Part shown: positions 12,191-23,830 of the stretch, piece by piece
Layout of the letters: each line of letters begins with the position of its first letter
Numbering within the stretch: the stretch's first letter is position 1
Assembly (NCBI GenBank): GCA_021442155.1
Contig: CM038225.1
Coordinates: 84,580,925 to 84,644,924, forward strand
Length of the DNA: 64,000 bases
DNA from: Cymbidium sinense
Lineage: Eukaryota > Streptophyta > Magnoliopsida > Asparagales > Orchidaceae
Direction of reading: 5' to 3'
The notes under the pieces: generated by a model
Told to the model about the DNA's origin: nothing
The model's database searches: none
The model's input: the letters and a program-made list of their open reading frames with translations, nothing else
Program-made: the position numbers and the translations under genes

Positions 12191-12680
12191 AATGGGTAGA
12201 TCCTTGATGACAGGAACATCACCGTCAACAAGGCTCGGTCTAGATCTAGTGGTGGAGGCAAAGGAGGAGGCGATGGTTATCATAGTGGTGGTGGGGGATA
12301 TGGAAGTGATGGTGGATATGGAGGTGGTGGTCAGAGCAATGGTTGTTATGGAGGAGGGAGGTGCGATGAAGGTTATAGTTATGGTGGTTGCGGAGGGAGA
12401 GATCGGGGATATGATGGTGGATCCCACTACTTGAGAGTTTGGGGTGGTTCCGATGGGAACTAGAGAAACTAAAGAATGGTCGATACGATCTACTGCTTAT
12501 GGAATAGTGTCTTTACAGTGGAGATGGTTCTAATTATCTAGGGTTTTTAATTTGCTCTATGCATGCTCATTTTTTATCTATGTCGTCACTTGTGTCGTAA
12601 AAAAACTTGGTGTGTTACTTGGTTGATGAAAATGAAAACATGAAATGTTGAATCTTAATTTGTTCTCTATTAAGAAAAAA
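12191..12680 (+). pseudogene. GR-RBP retropseudogene, copy 2 (best preserved glycine frame)
   Basis: It reads NG-stop-ILDDRNITVNKARSRSS, then an uninterrupted glycine-rich stretch (GGYGSDGGYGGGGQSNG, CGGRDRGYDGG) to GSDGN-stop-RN-stop. Only two internal stops break it: TAG where copies 11 and 12 have CAG, and TAG for the Trp of NWRN. The first codons match the end of the RRM (NGQNLDGRNITVN), so the copy starts inside the RRM. The 3' UTR and a short A-rich tail follow. The 80- and 82-codon open frames here are out of frame or antisense. Confidence 0.92.
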
Positions 12681-12930
12681 GCCTAAAACTTAAACTAAAA
12701 CCTGAACCCTATATGTAAAACCTAAATCGTAAACCCTAGGCCCTAAAACCTAAAAACCCTAAACCTTAAACACTAAACCTTAAACCTTAAAACACTAAAC
12801 CCTAAGTGCTAAACCCTAAAACCTAAACCCTTAACCCTAAACCCTAAACCTTAAGTCTTAAACCATAAACCCTAGACCTTAAACCCTAAATCCTAAACCA
12901 TAAACCCTCAACTAACCCTAAACCCTAAAC
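12681..12930 (+). repeat. Telomere-like CCCTAAA block
   Basis: Begins with the conserved post-GRP flank (ACTAAAACCTGAACCCTA), then heptamers with many single-base variants. Confidence 0.85.
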
Positions 12931-13735
12931 CATAAAATGCTAAAAACTAAAACATAAACTAAATAAAACCTAAAGATAAAATAAATAAATAAAACCTACA
13001 CCAAAATAAAATATAATATATAATATAAAATAAAAAGGTACACTAAAACCTAAACCTAAAAAGAAAATAAAATAAAAAATAAATACTAAAGTAAAATAAA
13101 ATAAAATAAAATAAAAACTAAACCTAAAATAAAAATAAAATTAACTTAAAATAAAATGTAATAAAAACTAAATAAAAATCTAGAACTAAAAAATAAACAT
13201 AAAAATTAAACCAAAAAATAAATCAAAAATTAAACCTAAACTTTAAACTAAAAATCAAAACTAAGTCTAAAATAAAAATAAAATAAACCTCAAACATAAC
13301 TTAAAATTAACTATACTAAAATTAATAAAACTTAGACCTAAACCTAAAATAAAGTAAACCTAAATCTAAATCTAAACCCTAAATAAAATAAAATAAATTA
13401 AACTTAAACCTTAGCAAAAAAATAAAACCTAAAAATTAATCTAACAAAAAAAACTTAAACCTAAAAATAAAAAATAAAACCTAAACATTTTAAAATAAAA
13501 TAAAAATAAAACAGAACTAAAAAATAAACCTAAATTGAAACCTAAACCTGAACATTAAACTAAAATAAAAAACCTAAACTAAAATAAATAAACCTAAAAT
13601 AAATAAACTAAACTAAATTACATTAAAATAAAAAATAAAATAAGTTGAATTAACTGAAAAATAAACTAAATAAACTAAGTAAACCTAAACCTATCGGTTT
13701 ACTTAATTTTAAAAAAAATAAAAATAAAAATAAAT
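12931..13735 (+). repeat. A-rich array module with landmark
   Basis: A full module of about 0.8 kb. It ends at about 13690 with CCTATCGGTTTACTTAATTT, one of the best-preserved landmark copies. Confidence 0.85.
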
Positions 13736-13858
13736 TAAAAAACACTTAAACCTAAACCTAAAACCCTAAACCTACAACCCTAAACCCTAAACTTTAAAAC
13801 TCTAAACCCTAAACCCTAAACTCTAAACACAAAACCCTCAACCATAAAACCATAAACC
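13736..13858 (+). repeat. Telomere-like CCCTAAA block
   Basis: Heptamer block whose last 18 bp, ACCATAAAACCATAAACC, are the left target-site duplication of the following LINE fragment. Confidence 0.85.
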
Positions 13859-13966
13859 GTAGCTCTTTGAGCAGTAGTTCTGGAGTTTATCCCCTTTTAA
13901 GGACCTTGTAACCCTCTTTTTGTGGCAATAAAATACCCCTACATGTGGCTTCCCCTAAAAAAAAAA
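13859..13966 (+). mobile_element. 5'-truncated LINE end (same family as 24839-32829)
   Basis: About 95 bp plus poly(A). It starts GTAGCTCTTTGAGCAGTAG and contains TGTGGCAATAAAATACCCC, matching the last ~100 bp of the large LINE (32726-32829). An exact 18-bp direct repeat, ACCATAAAACCATAAACC, flanks it at 13841-13858 and 13967-13984. Extreme 5' truncation, a poly(A) tail and this duplication show target-primed reverse transcription. It has no coding capacity. Confidence 0.95.
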
Positions 13967-14221
13967 ACCATAAAACCATAAACCTTATTCCCTAAGCCTT
14001 AAACCTTAAACAATAAACCCTAAACCTTAATCTTAAACCGTATACCCTAAAACCTAAACCCTAAACCCTAACCCCTACACCCTAAACATTAAACCTTAAA
14101 CCTTAAACCCTAACCCTAAACCGTAATCCCTAAACCTAAACCTAAAATAACTAAATAAATTAAAAAAGAAACCTGAATTGTAAAACCTAATATAAACCTA
14201 AAGATAAACCTAAACCCTTAG
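13967..14221 (+). repeat. Telomere-like block and pre-GRP linker
   Basis: Starts with the right target-site duplication of the LINE fragment, then heptamers, then the AACTAAATAAATTAAAAA linker near 14148. Confidence 0.82.
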
Positions 14222-14695
14222 AATGGGAAGAACCTTGAAGGAAATAACTTCACCGTCAACCAGGCTCAATCTAGATATGGTGGAGGAAGGTGTCTGTGAT
14301 GGTTCGTAGTGGTGGTGGGGGATCTGGAGGTGTTGGTTGATATGGAGGCAGTGGTCAGAGCAGTGGTGGTTGTGGAGGTGGGAGGAGGCGGCGGATTCTG
14401 ACCATGGTGGTGGAGGGAGATCGAGGATTTGATGGTGGATCACGATACTCAAGAGGCCTGGGTAGTTCTGATGGGAACTAGAGAAATTAAAGAATGTATA
14501 ATTCGATTTATTGCTTATTAAACTACGTCTTTACAATAGAGACGATTCTAGTTATATAAAATTTTTGATTTGCTCTGTGCATGCTATTTTTTTATCCATG
14601 TCATCGCTTAGGTCTTAGAAAATTTGGTGTGCTACTTGGTTGATGAAATCGAAAAGAAGAAATGTTGAATGTGAATATGTTCTCTGTTAAAAAAA
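14222..14695 (+). pseudogene. GR-RBP retropseudogene, copy 3
   Basis: It reads NGKNLEGNNFTVNQAQSRYG, so this copy keeps a sense codon (AAG) where several sisters have TAG. A frameshift follows after GGGRCL. The glycine frame resumes (GGGGSGGVG-stop-YGGSGQSSGG), shifts again near 14390, and ends DGGSRYSRGLGSSDGN-stop-RN. The 3' UTR and A tail are present. The 80-codon minus-strand open frame is antisense. Confidence 0.9.
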
Positions 14696-14845
14696 CCAAA
14701 AACCCTAAACTCTAAACTAAAACCTGAACTATAGACTTAAAACCTAAACCCTTAACCCTAAACCTAAAAAAATAAAAAAATAAAAACCTAAACTTAAAAA
14801 AAAACTAGAACATAACCTAAAATAAAACCCTAAACCCTAAACTAG
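14696..14845 (+). repeat. Telomere-like CCCTAAA block
   Basis: Post-GRP flank (CTAAAACCTGAACTATAGAC) and short heptamer run, ending at the 77-bp repeat cluster. Confidence 0.8.
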
Positions 14846-15122
14846 AACACATTTGGATTTTTATTTAGTATACATAAATTTTCTAAGTTAAGATCCCATT
14901 TTCAAAATCAAAACACATCAATCAAACACATTTGGATTTTTTTTAGAATACCCAAATTTGTTAAATAAAGATCCCATTTTCAAAAATCAAAATAAAAATC
15001 AAACACATTTGAACTTTAAATAGCATACATAAATTTGCTAAGTAAAGGCCTCATTTTCAAAAATCAAAATAAAAATCAAACACATTTGAATTTTATTTTG
15101 CATACAAAAATTTTCTAAGTAG
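14846..15122 (+). repeat. Four-copy tandem repeat, period about 77 bp
   Basis: ACACATTT begins copies at 14847, 14926, 15003 and 15080 (spacing 79, 77, 77). Each copy holds a TTTGGATTTT-like stretch, AATTTTCTAAGT and CCCATTTTCAAAA-type words (the fourth is incomplete). The composition has T and G on +, unlike the array, so this is foreign to it. Confidence 0.85.
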
Positions 15123-15310
15123 GAGACCACCTGGTTGTCCATCGATACCAAGGGGTTATGTTCAGTTCATAGCGGTACCCTACTATTCACATAGACTTGG
15201 AATCCAACTCGGATGAGTCTCATGTGATTAGCATACCGACCCAACCTCGGGTTTCATTGGAGGTGAGAGCCTCAATGATGAAACTTTTGAGACAAAAAAG
15301 TATTCAAATT
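15123..15310 (+). other. Unique non-array sequence of unknown origin
   Basis: About 190 bp of balanced composition (AGGAGACCACCTGGTTGTCC and AGCGGTACCCTACTATTCAC occur), directly after the 77-bp repeats. I see no open frame and do not recognise it. It is probably the end of a transposon that carried the 77-bp repeats. Confidence 0.5.
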
Positions 15311-15575
15311 AGATGTATGTAAACATATACCTAAAAATAAATAAAACCCTAAACCTAAAAAAGAACTTAAAACCTAAACCTAAAAAAAATAAAATAAAAA
15401 CCTAAACATATACCTAAAAATATAAAATAAAAATAAAATTGAACTAAAAATTAAACATAAATCTAAACCTTAAAAATAAACTAAAATAAAAAAACCTAAA
15501 CTAAAATAAATAAACTAAACTAAATCAAAATATAAAATAAACTAAACCTACACGTACTGGTTTTTAAATTTTTTT
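15311..15575 (+). repeat. A-rich array module, short
   Basis: Shortened module ending CCTACACGTACTGG then a T-rich run near 15548. Confidence 0.75.
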
Positions 15576-15900
15576 TAAAAAAACCCTAAAACCCTAAACC
15601 TTAAATTAAAAATCCTAAACCCTCAACACTAAATCATAAAACTAACCCTAAACCCTAAACCATAAAACTAACCTAAACCTGACTGCCATGAACCAAACCC
15701 TAAACCCTAAAAACCCCTGAGCCACCCCACTGAACAGGCCTAGGCCAAACCCAAACCTGATCAGCTGACCCAAACCACAAACCACAAACCTTAGAAACTG
15801 AGGTAAACCATAGGCCACTAACCTGAGCCTTAAGCTGACAGCAAATCCTAAACCCTAAAACCTAAATACTAAACACTAACCTAAACCCTAAACCCAAATC
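15576..15900 (+). repeat. Telomere-like block with a weak GC-rich island
   Basis: Heptamers mixed with CCCCACTGAACAGGCCTAGG and CTGACCC words at about 15680-15850. No gene is seen. Confidence 0.7.
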
Positions 15901-17280
15901 CTGACACTAAACTAAACTAAACCTAAATCTAAAAAAATTGAAAACCTAAACTAAATAAAACCTAAAACCTAAACCAAAATAAAATGAAAAAGTAAAATAA
16001 AGTAAAAACCTAAACTAAAATCTAATCCTAAACCTAAAAATAATAAAATAAATTAACAAAAATAAACTAAAATATAATAAATAAAAACCTCAATTAAGCA
16101 AAAAAATAAAATAAACCTAAGAATAAAAAACATAAATAAAATAAAAACTAAACATAAAATAAAAATAAAATAAACCTAAAATAAATTAATAACTAAATAA
16201 AAACCTAAAACTAAAAAATAAACCTAAAAGTAAAACCTAAAAATAAATAAAAATAAAACCCAAATCCTAAACTAAAAATTAAAATAATTCATAAATAAAA
16301 ATAAAATAAATAAAATAAAATAAACCTAAAACTAAACTAAAATAAACTAAACTAATATAAATTAAACCTAAACCTAAACCTATAATAAACTAAACTGAAA
16401 CCCTAAACTAAGTAAACTAAAATAAACTAAAAATAGACCTAAACCTAAACGTAAAAATAAACCTAAATTAAAAATCTAAAACCCAAACCCTAAACCATAA
16501 GCCCTAAAAAGAAAAAAACCTAAAGTTAAACAAAATAAAACCTAAATATAAAATAAATAAATAAACCTAAACAAAAATAAAATGAAAAAATATAATAAAA
16601 TAAAATAAAAACATACTCTAAGACTTAAACCTAAACCTAAACCTAAAAAGAAAATAAAATATAAAAATAAAAACTAAATTTATATAAAATAAATAAAAAC
16701 CTAAACTAACCTAAAAAAATAAATGACTTAAATGAAATAAAAACTAAATCTAAAATAAAAAAAAAATAAATCTAAAATAAAATCAAAGAAAACTAAATAA
16801 AAACCTAACCAATAAAAATAAAATAAAAATAAATAAAAATTAAAACCTAAACCATAAACTAAAAAAAACCTAAACCTAAACCTAAACTAAGTTAAACTAT
16901 TCTATAATAAAGAAAACCTAAATCTAAACTTAAAATAAACTAAAACAAAACCTACTAAAACTAAATAAAATAAAATAAACCAAAATAAACCTAAACCTAA
17001 ACTAAAAAATAATTCCTAAAAATAAACCTAAAATAAAAAAACCTCACTAAAATAAAATAAAATCTAAACCAAACCTAAAATAAATTATAAAACCTAAACC
17101 TACAAGATAAAATAAAAAATAGCTAATAAAATAAACCAAAACATAAACCTACAAACATAAAATAAATGAACACAAAACTAAACTAAATGAAATACAAATA
17201 AATCTAAATAAAACTAAATTTATTAAAATAAACAAAAATAAACTAAATAAACCTACAAGTTTATTAAATTTAAAAAAATA
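15901..17280 (+). repeat. Two A-rich array modules in tandem
   Basis: Modules at about 15900-16465 and 16510-17280 with a short CCCTAAA stretch between. The second ends CCTACAAGTTTATTAAATTT near 17251. This is one of the longest nearly G-free stretches in the window. Confidence 0.8.
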
Positions 17281-17430
17281 AAACCCCAAACCTTAAACCT
17301 AACTAACATGTAGTGGATCCTGAGCCCTACCCTAAATCCTAAAATCCTAAATCCTACCACATAAAATCATTAACCCAAATCTAAACATGAGACCTGACTC
17401 TAAATCCTAAACTACCCAACCACAAAACCA
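17281..17430 (+). repeat. Telomere-like block
   Basis: Short block of CCCTAAA variants with TAGTGGATCCTGAGCCCTAC embedded. Nothing else is seen. Confidence 0.7.
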
Positions 17431-18165
17431 AACTTAAACTAAACTAAAACCTAAAAATATAATAAATAAAAAAACATAAACATAAATAAAATAAAATAAA
17501 AACCTAAACAAAAACCTAAACCTAAACAAAAATGTAAACCTAAACCTAAACTTAAAAATAAAATAAAATAAAAACTAAATACTAATTTAAAATAAACAAA
17601 ATTAAAACCTAAACTAAACCAAAAATTAAAATAAACCTAATTAAAACCCAATAAAAATAAAAAAATCATAAAATAAATAACTAAATTAAATAAAAAAAAA
17701 AAAAACCTAAATGTAAAATAAACTTGAAATAGATAAAATAAAACCCAATAAAACTAAATAAACCCACTAAAATAAAAAAAATAAAATAAACCTAAACTAA
17801 AAGATGGACCAAACAAAAAATAAATATAACTTAAACTTTAACCTAAAATAAACTAAACCTAAACCCTAAACTATAAATATAATCTAATAGGCTAAACCTA
17901 AACTAAGAAATAAAACCTAAAAATAAGCCTAAGAAACCAAAACTTAAACTAAATTTAAAAAAACCTGATAAAATAAAATAAAACTTAAACTTAAACTAAA
18001 ATAAAAGTAAAACCTAAACCTAAAAAAATAAAATAAAATAAAACTAAATTTAAAAATAAACATGACCTAAACCTAAAAAAGATAAACTAAAATAAGAACA
18101 AAATAAATAAAATAAAATAAAAGATAGATAAAGATTAAAAAAACTGGTGGGTTTGCTTGATGTTT
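17431..18165 (+). repeat. A-rich array module
   Basis: Ends in the landmark variant TGGTGGGTTTGCTTGATGTT near 18145. Confidence 0.8.
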
Positions 18166-18480
18166 TAAAAATCCCTAAAATACATGCCTACCTAAAACTA
18201 CTAAACCTGCAACCCTACCACACTACAAACCCTAGGCCTGACTGACCACTGAGCCTGACCAACCATAAGCCACTGGGCCACCCTGAGTCTGAGCTACAGG
18301 CCAGACTAAACCAAAGACCACTAGGACTAAGGTGACCTGAGCCTAATCGTGATCCCTGACCACAAAAATAAACATTAAAGGCATAAATAATAAACTAAAG
18401 GTAGGCAGATCATAAACATTAAGAATACAAGACCACTAAAATCCACTCTAAACATGCCTATCAGGAAAACCAGCAAAACA
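18166..18480 (+). repeat. GC-rich island in telomere-like context
   Basis: CCTGACTGACCACTGAGCCTG and GGGCCACCCTGAGTCTGAGC words at about 18230-18350. It is flanked by A-rich modules and has no coding signal. Confidence 0.7.
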
Positions 18481-19228
18481 TAAACCAAAACTAAATAAAA
18501 CCCAAAAATAAAATAGATAAAAAAAACCTAAACCTAAATAAAAAATAGAAAATAAAATAAAAACTGAAACCTAAAAATAAAATTAAAAAATAGAAAAAAA
18601 CACTAAACTATAACAAAGAAAACCTAAATTAAACTAAAAAATAAAATAAACCTAAGACTAAGAAACCTCTATAAAATTAAGACTAAATGTAAAATAAAAA
18701 TAAAATACACCTTAAATATAATAAAGTAATAATTAAAAAACCTAAAAATAAAACATAAAATAAATAAAATAAACCTAAAATAAAAAAACTAAACCTAAAA
18801 TAAAAATAAAATAAAGAAAATAAAATAAACCTAAACCTAAACTAAAATAAATAAATCCTAAACCTAAACTTAAAATAAACTAAACCTAAACCTAAACTAA
18901 CTAAAACAAGAGAAACTAAAAATAAACCTAAACCTAAAATAAAAACCTAAAACTTAAACCTAAAAAAAGAAAATAAATACCTAAACCTAAAAATAAAAAT
19001 AAAACCTAAGCCTAAAAATTAAAATAAATATACAACACAACTAAAAAATAACCTAAACCAAAACCTAAATCTAAAAAAATAAAATAAAATAAAGCTAAAA
19101 TAAATGCACTAAACTAAATAAAAATAAAAAGTAAGCATAAGTAAAAAGAAAAAAATAAAATAAACTAAAATAAATAAAAAATAAACTAAATAAATGTAAA
19201 CCTACTAGTTAACTTAATTTAAAAATAC
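18481..19228 (+). repeat. A-rich array module
   Basis: Full module ending with landmark CCTACTAGTTAACTTAATTT near 19201. Confidence 0.82.
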
Positions 19229-19535
19229 TTAAACAAATGAGAAACTCTAGTGAGACCCTAACTAACACTAAAACCTAAACCAAAACTACAACCCTAAAGT
19301 CAAACCCTAAACAATTAAACCCTAAGCCCTAAAAGCATAAACCCTAAAACCCTAAACCCTAAGCCCTAAACCCTAAACCCTACACCATAAACCCTAAACC
19401 CTAAACCCTAAACCCTAAACCCTAACCCTAAACCCTAAACCCAAAACTCTGAACCCTAAACATAAACCTAATGTAACTAAATAGATTAAGAAAATAAACC
19501 TAAACCTAAAAAACCTAATTAACCTAAACCCTAAG
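19229..19535 (+). repeat. Telomere-like block and linker
   Basis: Contains one of the cleaner heptamer runs (four exact units from 19392), then the linker with AACTAAATAGATTAAG before GR-RBP copy 4. Confidence 0.85.
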
Positions 19536-20005
19536 AATGGTTAGAACCTTGATAGCAGGAACATCACCATCAACGAGGCTTAGTCTAGATCTAGGGATGA
19601 AGGCGGTAGTTATTGTAGTGGTGGTGGGGTATTTGGAGGTGCTGGTGGATATGTAGGTGATGGTCGAAGCATTGGTGGTTATGGAGATGGGAAGAGTGAC
19701 AGAAGTTACAGCCGTGGCGGTGGTAGAGGGAGAGATTAGAGATATGATGGTGGATCCCGCTACTGGAGAGGCTGGGGTAGTTTTGATGGGAACTGGAGAA
19801 ACTAAAGAACGGTGATCTGATCTATTGCTTATGGAACTATGTCTTTATAGTAGAGACGATTCTAGTTATCTAGGGTTTTTGATTTGCTCTATGCATGCTC
19901 ATTTTTGATCTATGTTGTTCCTTATGTCTTAAAAAACTTGGTGTTACTTGGTTGATGAAATCTAAAAGAATAAATCTTGAATATGAATTTATTCTTTATT
20001 AAAAA
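19536..20005 (+). pseudogene. GR-RBP retropseudogene, copy 4
   Basis: It reads NG-stop-NLDSRNITINEA-stop-SRSRDEGG, then a glycine-rich frame (GGAGGYVGDGRSIGGYG, SYSRGGGRGRD-stop-RYDGGSRYWR) to FDGNWRN-stop. Three internal stops are present, but the native NWRN end keeps its Trp. Only 802 bp separate it from copy 5, with no A-rich module between. Confidence 0.92.
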
Positions 20006-20337
20006 TAAGAAAAATCCAAAAACCTTAAACCTTAAATTAAAATCTGAACCTTATACCAAAATCTAAACCCTAAACCTTAAATCTTAAACCCTAAAAAACA
20101 CTAAACACTAAACCCTAAATCCTAAACCCTAAACCTTAATCCTAAATCCTAAACCCTAAAAGCATAAACCATAAAACACCACAAACCCTAAACCCCACCC
20201 TACCACCCCAAACCCTAAACCTAATCCTAAACCCTAACCCTAAACCATAAACCCCTAAACCCCAAACCCTAAACTTAAACTAAATTAATAAATAAATTAA
20301 AAAATAAACCCTAAACTAAACTAAACTAAACCACAAG
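20006..20337 (+). repeat. Telomere-like block and linker between copies 4 and 5
   Basis: Heptamer variants, then AATAAATAAATTAAAAAATA. It shows the array can carry two pseudogenes per telomere-like block without the A-rich module. Confidence 0.85.
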
Positions 20338-20825
20338 AATGGGTAGAACCTTGATGGCAAGAACATCATCATCAACTAGGCTCAGTTTAGATCGGCGATG
20401 GATGCGAGGGCAGAGGCAGCGGTTATCACAGTGGTGCTGGGCGATTTGGAGGTGCTGGTGGATATGGAAGTTGTGGTCAGGGCAGTGGTGGTTATGTAGG
20501 TGGGAGGAGTGATGGAGGTTACGCCCATAGTGGTGGTAGAGTGAAAGATCGTGGATATGATGGTGGCTCCCTCTACTCAAGAGGCCGCATTAGTTTTGAT
20601 GGGAACTGGACAAAACTAAAGAACGGCCGATCCGATCTGCTGCTTAGCGAATTGTGTCTTTACAGTTGAGACAGTTCTACTTATCTAGGGTTTTTGATTT
20701 TCTCTTTACGTGCTCATTTTTTAACTATGTCGTCGCTTGTGTCTTAGAAAACTTGGTGTGTTACTTGGTTGATAAAATTGAAAAGAAAAAATGTTGAATC
20801 TGAATTTGTTCTCTATTAAACAAAA
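20338..20825 (+). pseudogene. GR-RBP retropseudogene, copy 5
   Basis: It reads NG-stop-NLDGKNIIIN-stop-AQFRS, then a frameshift near 20395. The glycine frame resumes GYGSCGQGSGGYVGGRSDGG and YDGGSLYSRG to FDGNW, where a small change (ACAAAA for AGAAAC) alters the last residues. The 3' UTR and A tail are retained. It is the immediate downstream neighbour of copy 4 and, like it, pairs the early TAG with an intact Trp. Confidence 0.9.
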
Positions 20826-21005
20826 TCAAAAACCCTAAAACATAAACTAAAACACCTAAACCTAAACTAAACCCCTCCCTAAACCCTAAACTAAACCACA
20901 ATCCCTAAATGTTAAACCCTAAATCCTAACACACTTAACCCTATACCCTCCACTCACTAAATGCAACTCAAAACCCTAATCACTATCACTTAAACCCTAA
21001 ACCAC
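20826..21005 (+). repeat. Telomere-like block
   Basis: CCCTAAA variants with CCTCCACTCACTAAATGC interspersed. No gene. Confidence 0.75.
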
Positions 21006-21705
21006 TAAAATAAAACCTAAATCTAAAACTTAAAATAAAATAAATAAACAAACCTAAACCAAAATAAAATAAAAAAATAAAGTAAAATTAAAACCTAAAC
21101 TAAAACCTAAACAAATAATAAGATAAAATAAAATAAAATAAATAAAACTAAATTAAATAAAAGAAATAAAACCTAAATAAATAAAAACTAAACTTAAAAT
21201 AAAAACAAAATAAACCTAAACTAAAATAAAATAAAAACTAAATAAAATCCTAAACCTAAAAAAAATACCTAAAAATAAAACCAAAAAAATAAATAAAAAG
21301 TAAAACCTAAACCCTAAACTAAAACAAACCTAAATCTAAAATAAAAATAAAATAAAATAAATAAAACCTAAACCTAAACCTAAACATAAACTCAAAATAA
21401 AATTAAATAAACTAAAAATAAACCTAAACCTAAACTAAAAACTAAAACCTAAAAATAAACCTAAAATTAAAACCTGACCTAAAAAAAATAAAATTAAAAC
21501 TAAACTTAAAAAATAAAATAAAAATAAAACTAAACTAAAAAATAAACCTAAACTAAAACAAATAATTCTAAAATAAATAAACTAAACATAATAAAAATAA
21601 AATTCAATTGAAAAAAAAATAAGATAAATTAAAATAAAAAATAAACTAAATAAATTAAATAAACCTAAACCTACCAGTTTACTTAATTATAAAGAAAACT
21701 AAAAA
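21006..21705 (+). repeat. A-rich array module
   Basis: Full module ending in landmark CCTACCAGTTTACTTAATTA near 21671. Confidence 0.83.
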
Positions 21706-21890
21706 TTAAAAAAAAATTAAAAAATTCTAAATGTGAACTAAACCCTAAACCACCATAAAACCCTACTAAACCTTAAACCTGTCTAAGCCTAACCCTAAAC
21801 CCAAACCCAAATCCCTAAACCTACTCACTAAACCCAATAACCTCTGCCTAAACCACTAACCCTAAATCTTGTAAACTTAAAACCTATGGT
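21706..21890 (+). repeat. Telomere-like block
   Basis: Short mixed block (CCATAAAACCCTACTAAACC, GTCTAAGCC). Nothing further. Confidence 0.7.
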
Positions 21891-22715
21891 GGACTTAATT
21901 TAAATAAAACCTAAAATAAAATAAATATAAAACATAAACCTAAATAAAATAAAGAATAAAATAAAATAAACCTAAACCAAACATAAAATAAAATAAAATA
22001 AAAAATAAAAACTAAATGAAAATAAAATAAACAAAAATGCTAAACTAAACTAAAATAAACTAAACCTAAAAATAAAAAACCTAAGTAAACTAAAAATAAA
22101 ATGTAAAATAAAAATGAAAAAAACCTAAAATAAAATAAAATAAAAATGGAATAATAACCTAAACCATAAAATAAACCTAAAAATAAAATCTAAAAATAAA
22201 TAATATATAAAACCAAAACCTTAACCCTAAAATAAACAAAATAAAATAAACATAAACTTAAACTGAAAGAAACTAAAATAAAATAAATAAAACCTAAACC
22301 TAAACTTAAAATAAACTAAACTTAAACCCTAAACTAAATAAAATAAAATAAACTAAAATAAACCAAAACCTAAACTAAAAAATAAAACCTAAAAATAAAC
22401 CTATAACAAAAATCTAAAATGTAATCCAAAAAATAAATAAATTAAAATCTAAACCTAAACTTAAGAATAAAATAAAACCTAAACCTAAAATATAAAATAA
22501 AAATAAAACTAAACTAAAACATATGCATAAACCTAAGCCTGGACCTAAAAAGTAAACTAAAATAAAAAATCTAAACTAAAATAGATAAACTTAAAATAAA
22601 TAAACTAAACTAAATAAAAAGAAAGATTAAACCTAAATAAATAAAAAATAATATAAACTAAAATAAATAAGAAATAAACAAGTAAACCTAAGCCTACTAG
22701 TTTACTACATTTTTT
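21891..22715 (+). repeat. A-rich array module
   Basis: Full module ending with landmark CCTACTAGTTTACTACATTT near 22694. Confidence 0.82.
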
Positions 22716-23145
22716 TTAAAAAACCCTAAATTCTAAACCCAAATCTTTGAACCCTAAATTCTAAACCCTAAACCATAAATCCTAAACCATAAAACTAGCC
22801 CTAAATCCTAAACGCTTAACCAACAACCTTAAACCTGAAAAACCATAAACCCTATAAAACCTTGAGCCTTAAACCCTAAACCCTAAACCATCAATCCTCA
22901 AAATCCTAAACTCTAAAGCCTAAACACTAAACACTAAAACATAAACCTAAACCTAAACCCAAACCTAAGCCCCTAAAGCCCAAACCTAAACCCCCCCAAA
23001 CCCTAAACCTAAAACCACAAAAACCAGAAACCTAAACTCTAAACCCTAACTCTAAATCCCAAACTGTAAACCTAAATCTAAAGCAACTAAATAAATTAAA
23101 CAATAAACCTAAACCTTAAACCTTGAACTAACCCTAAATCCAGAG
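22716..23145 (+). repeat. Telomere-like block and linker
   Basis: Heptamer variants, then linker AAGCAACTAAATAAATTAAA at about 23081, shared in this exact form with copy 7. Confidence 0.82.
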
Positions 23146-23615
23146 AATTCAAAAAACCTTGAGGGCAGGAACATCTTCGTCAACTAGGCTCAATCTAGAT
23201 CTGGCGGTGGAGGCAAAGGTGGGGGCGGCGGTTATCTCAATGGTGGTGGGGGATCTGGAGGTGGTGGTCAGACTAGTGGTAGTTATGGAGGTGGGAGGTG
23301 CGACGTAGGTTACATCTATGGTGGTAGTGGAGGAAGAGGTCGGGGATATGATGGCGGATAGAGGGATTCAAGAGGCAGGGGTGGTTTTGATGGGAACTGG
23401 AGAAACTGAAGAATGACCATTCTAATCTACTGGTAATGGAATTGTGTCTTCATAGTAGAGAAGATTCTACTAATCTGGGGTTTTTGATTTGCTCTATGGG
23501 TGCTCATCTTTTACTTATGTCGTCGCTTGTATCTTTAAAAACTTGGGTTACTACTTGGTTGATGAAATCAAAGGAAGAAATATTGAATTTGAATTTCTTC
23601 TCGACTAAGAAAAAC
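23146..23615 (+). pseudogene. GR-RBP retropseudogene, copy 6
   Basis: It reads NSKNLEGRNIFVN-stop-AQSRSGGGGK, then GGGGGYLNGGGGSGGGGQTS, YGGGRCDVGYIYGGSGGRG, YDGG-stop-RDSRGRGGFDGNWRN-stop. One continuous frame has only two internal stops. The first codon position lacks TAG (AAA) and NWRN is intact. Its linker (AAGCAACT) and CTTGAGG word match copy 7, so 6 and 7 are close relatives. Confidence 0.92.
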
Positions 23616-23830
23616 CTTAAACCCTAAACCCTAAACCTTAAACCTTAAACTAAAACTTAAACGCTAATCCAAAAACATAAACCCCAAACCCTAAACCCTA
23701 TGATGTAAACCTTAAACCGTAAAACCCTAAACCCTAAACCCTAAACCCTAAAACCTAAACCCTAAACACTAAACCCTAAACCCTAAACCCTAAACTCAAA
23801 ACCCTAAACCCTAAACCCTAAACTTGAAAA
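23616..23830 (+). repeat. Telomere-like CCCTAAA block
   Basis: Fairly regular heptamers with several runs of three to four exact units (23720-23820). Confidence 0.85.

Noticed and set aside
14846..15122. CRISPR-like array from four spaced repeats
   Set aside because: The units are contiguous ~77-bp tandem repeats with no unique spacers, in plant nuclear DNA.
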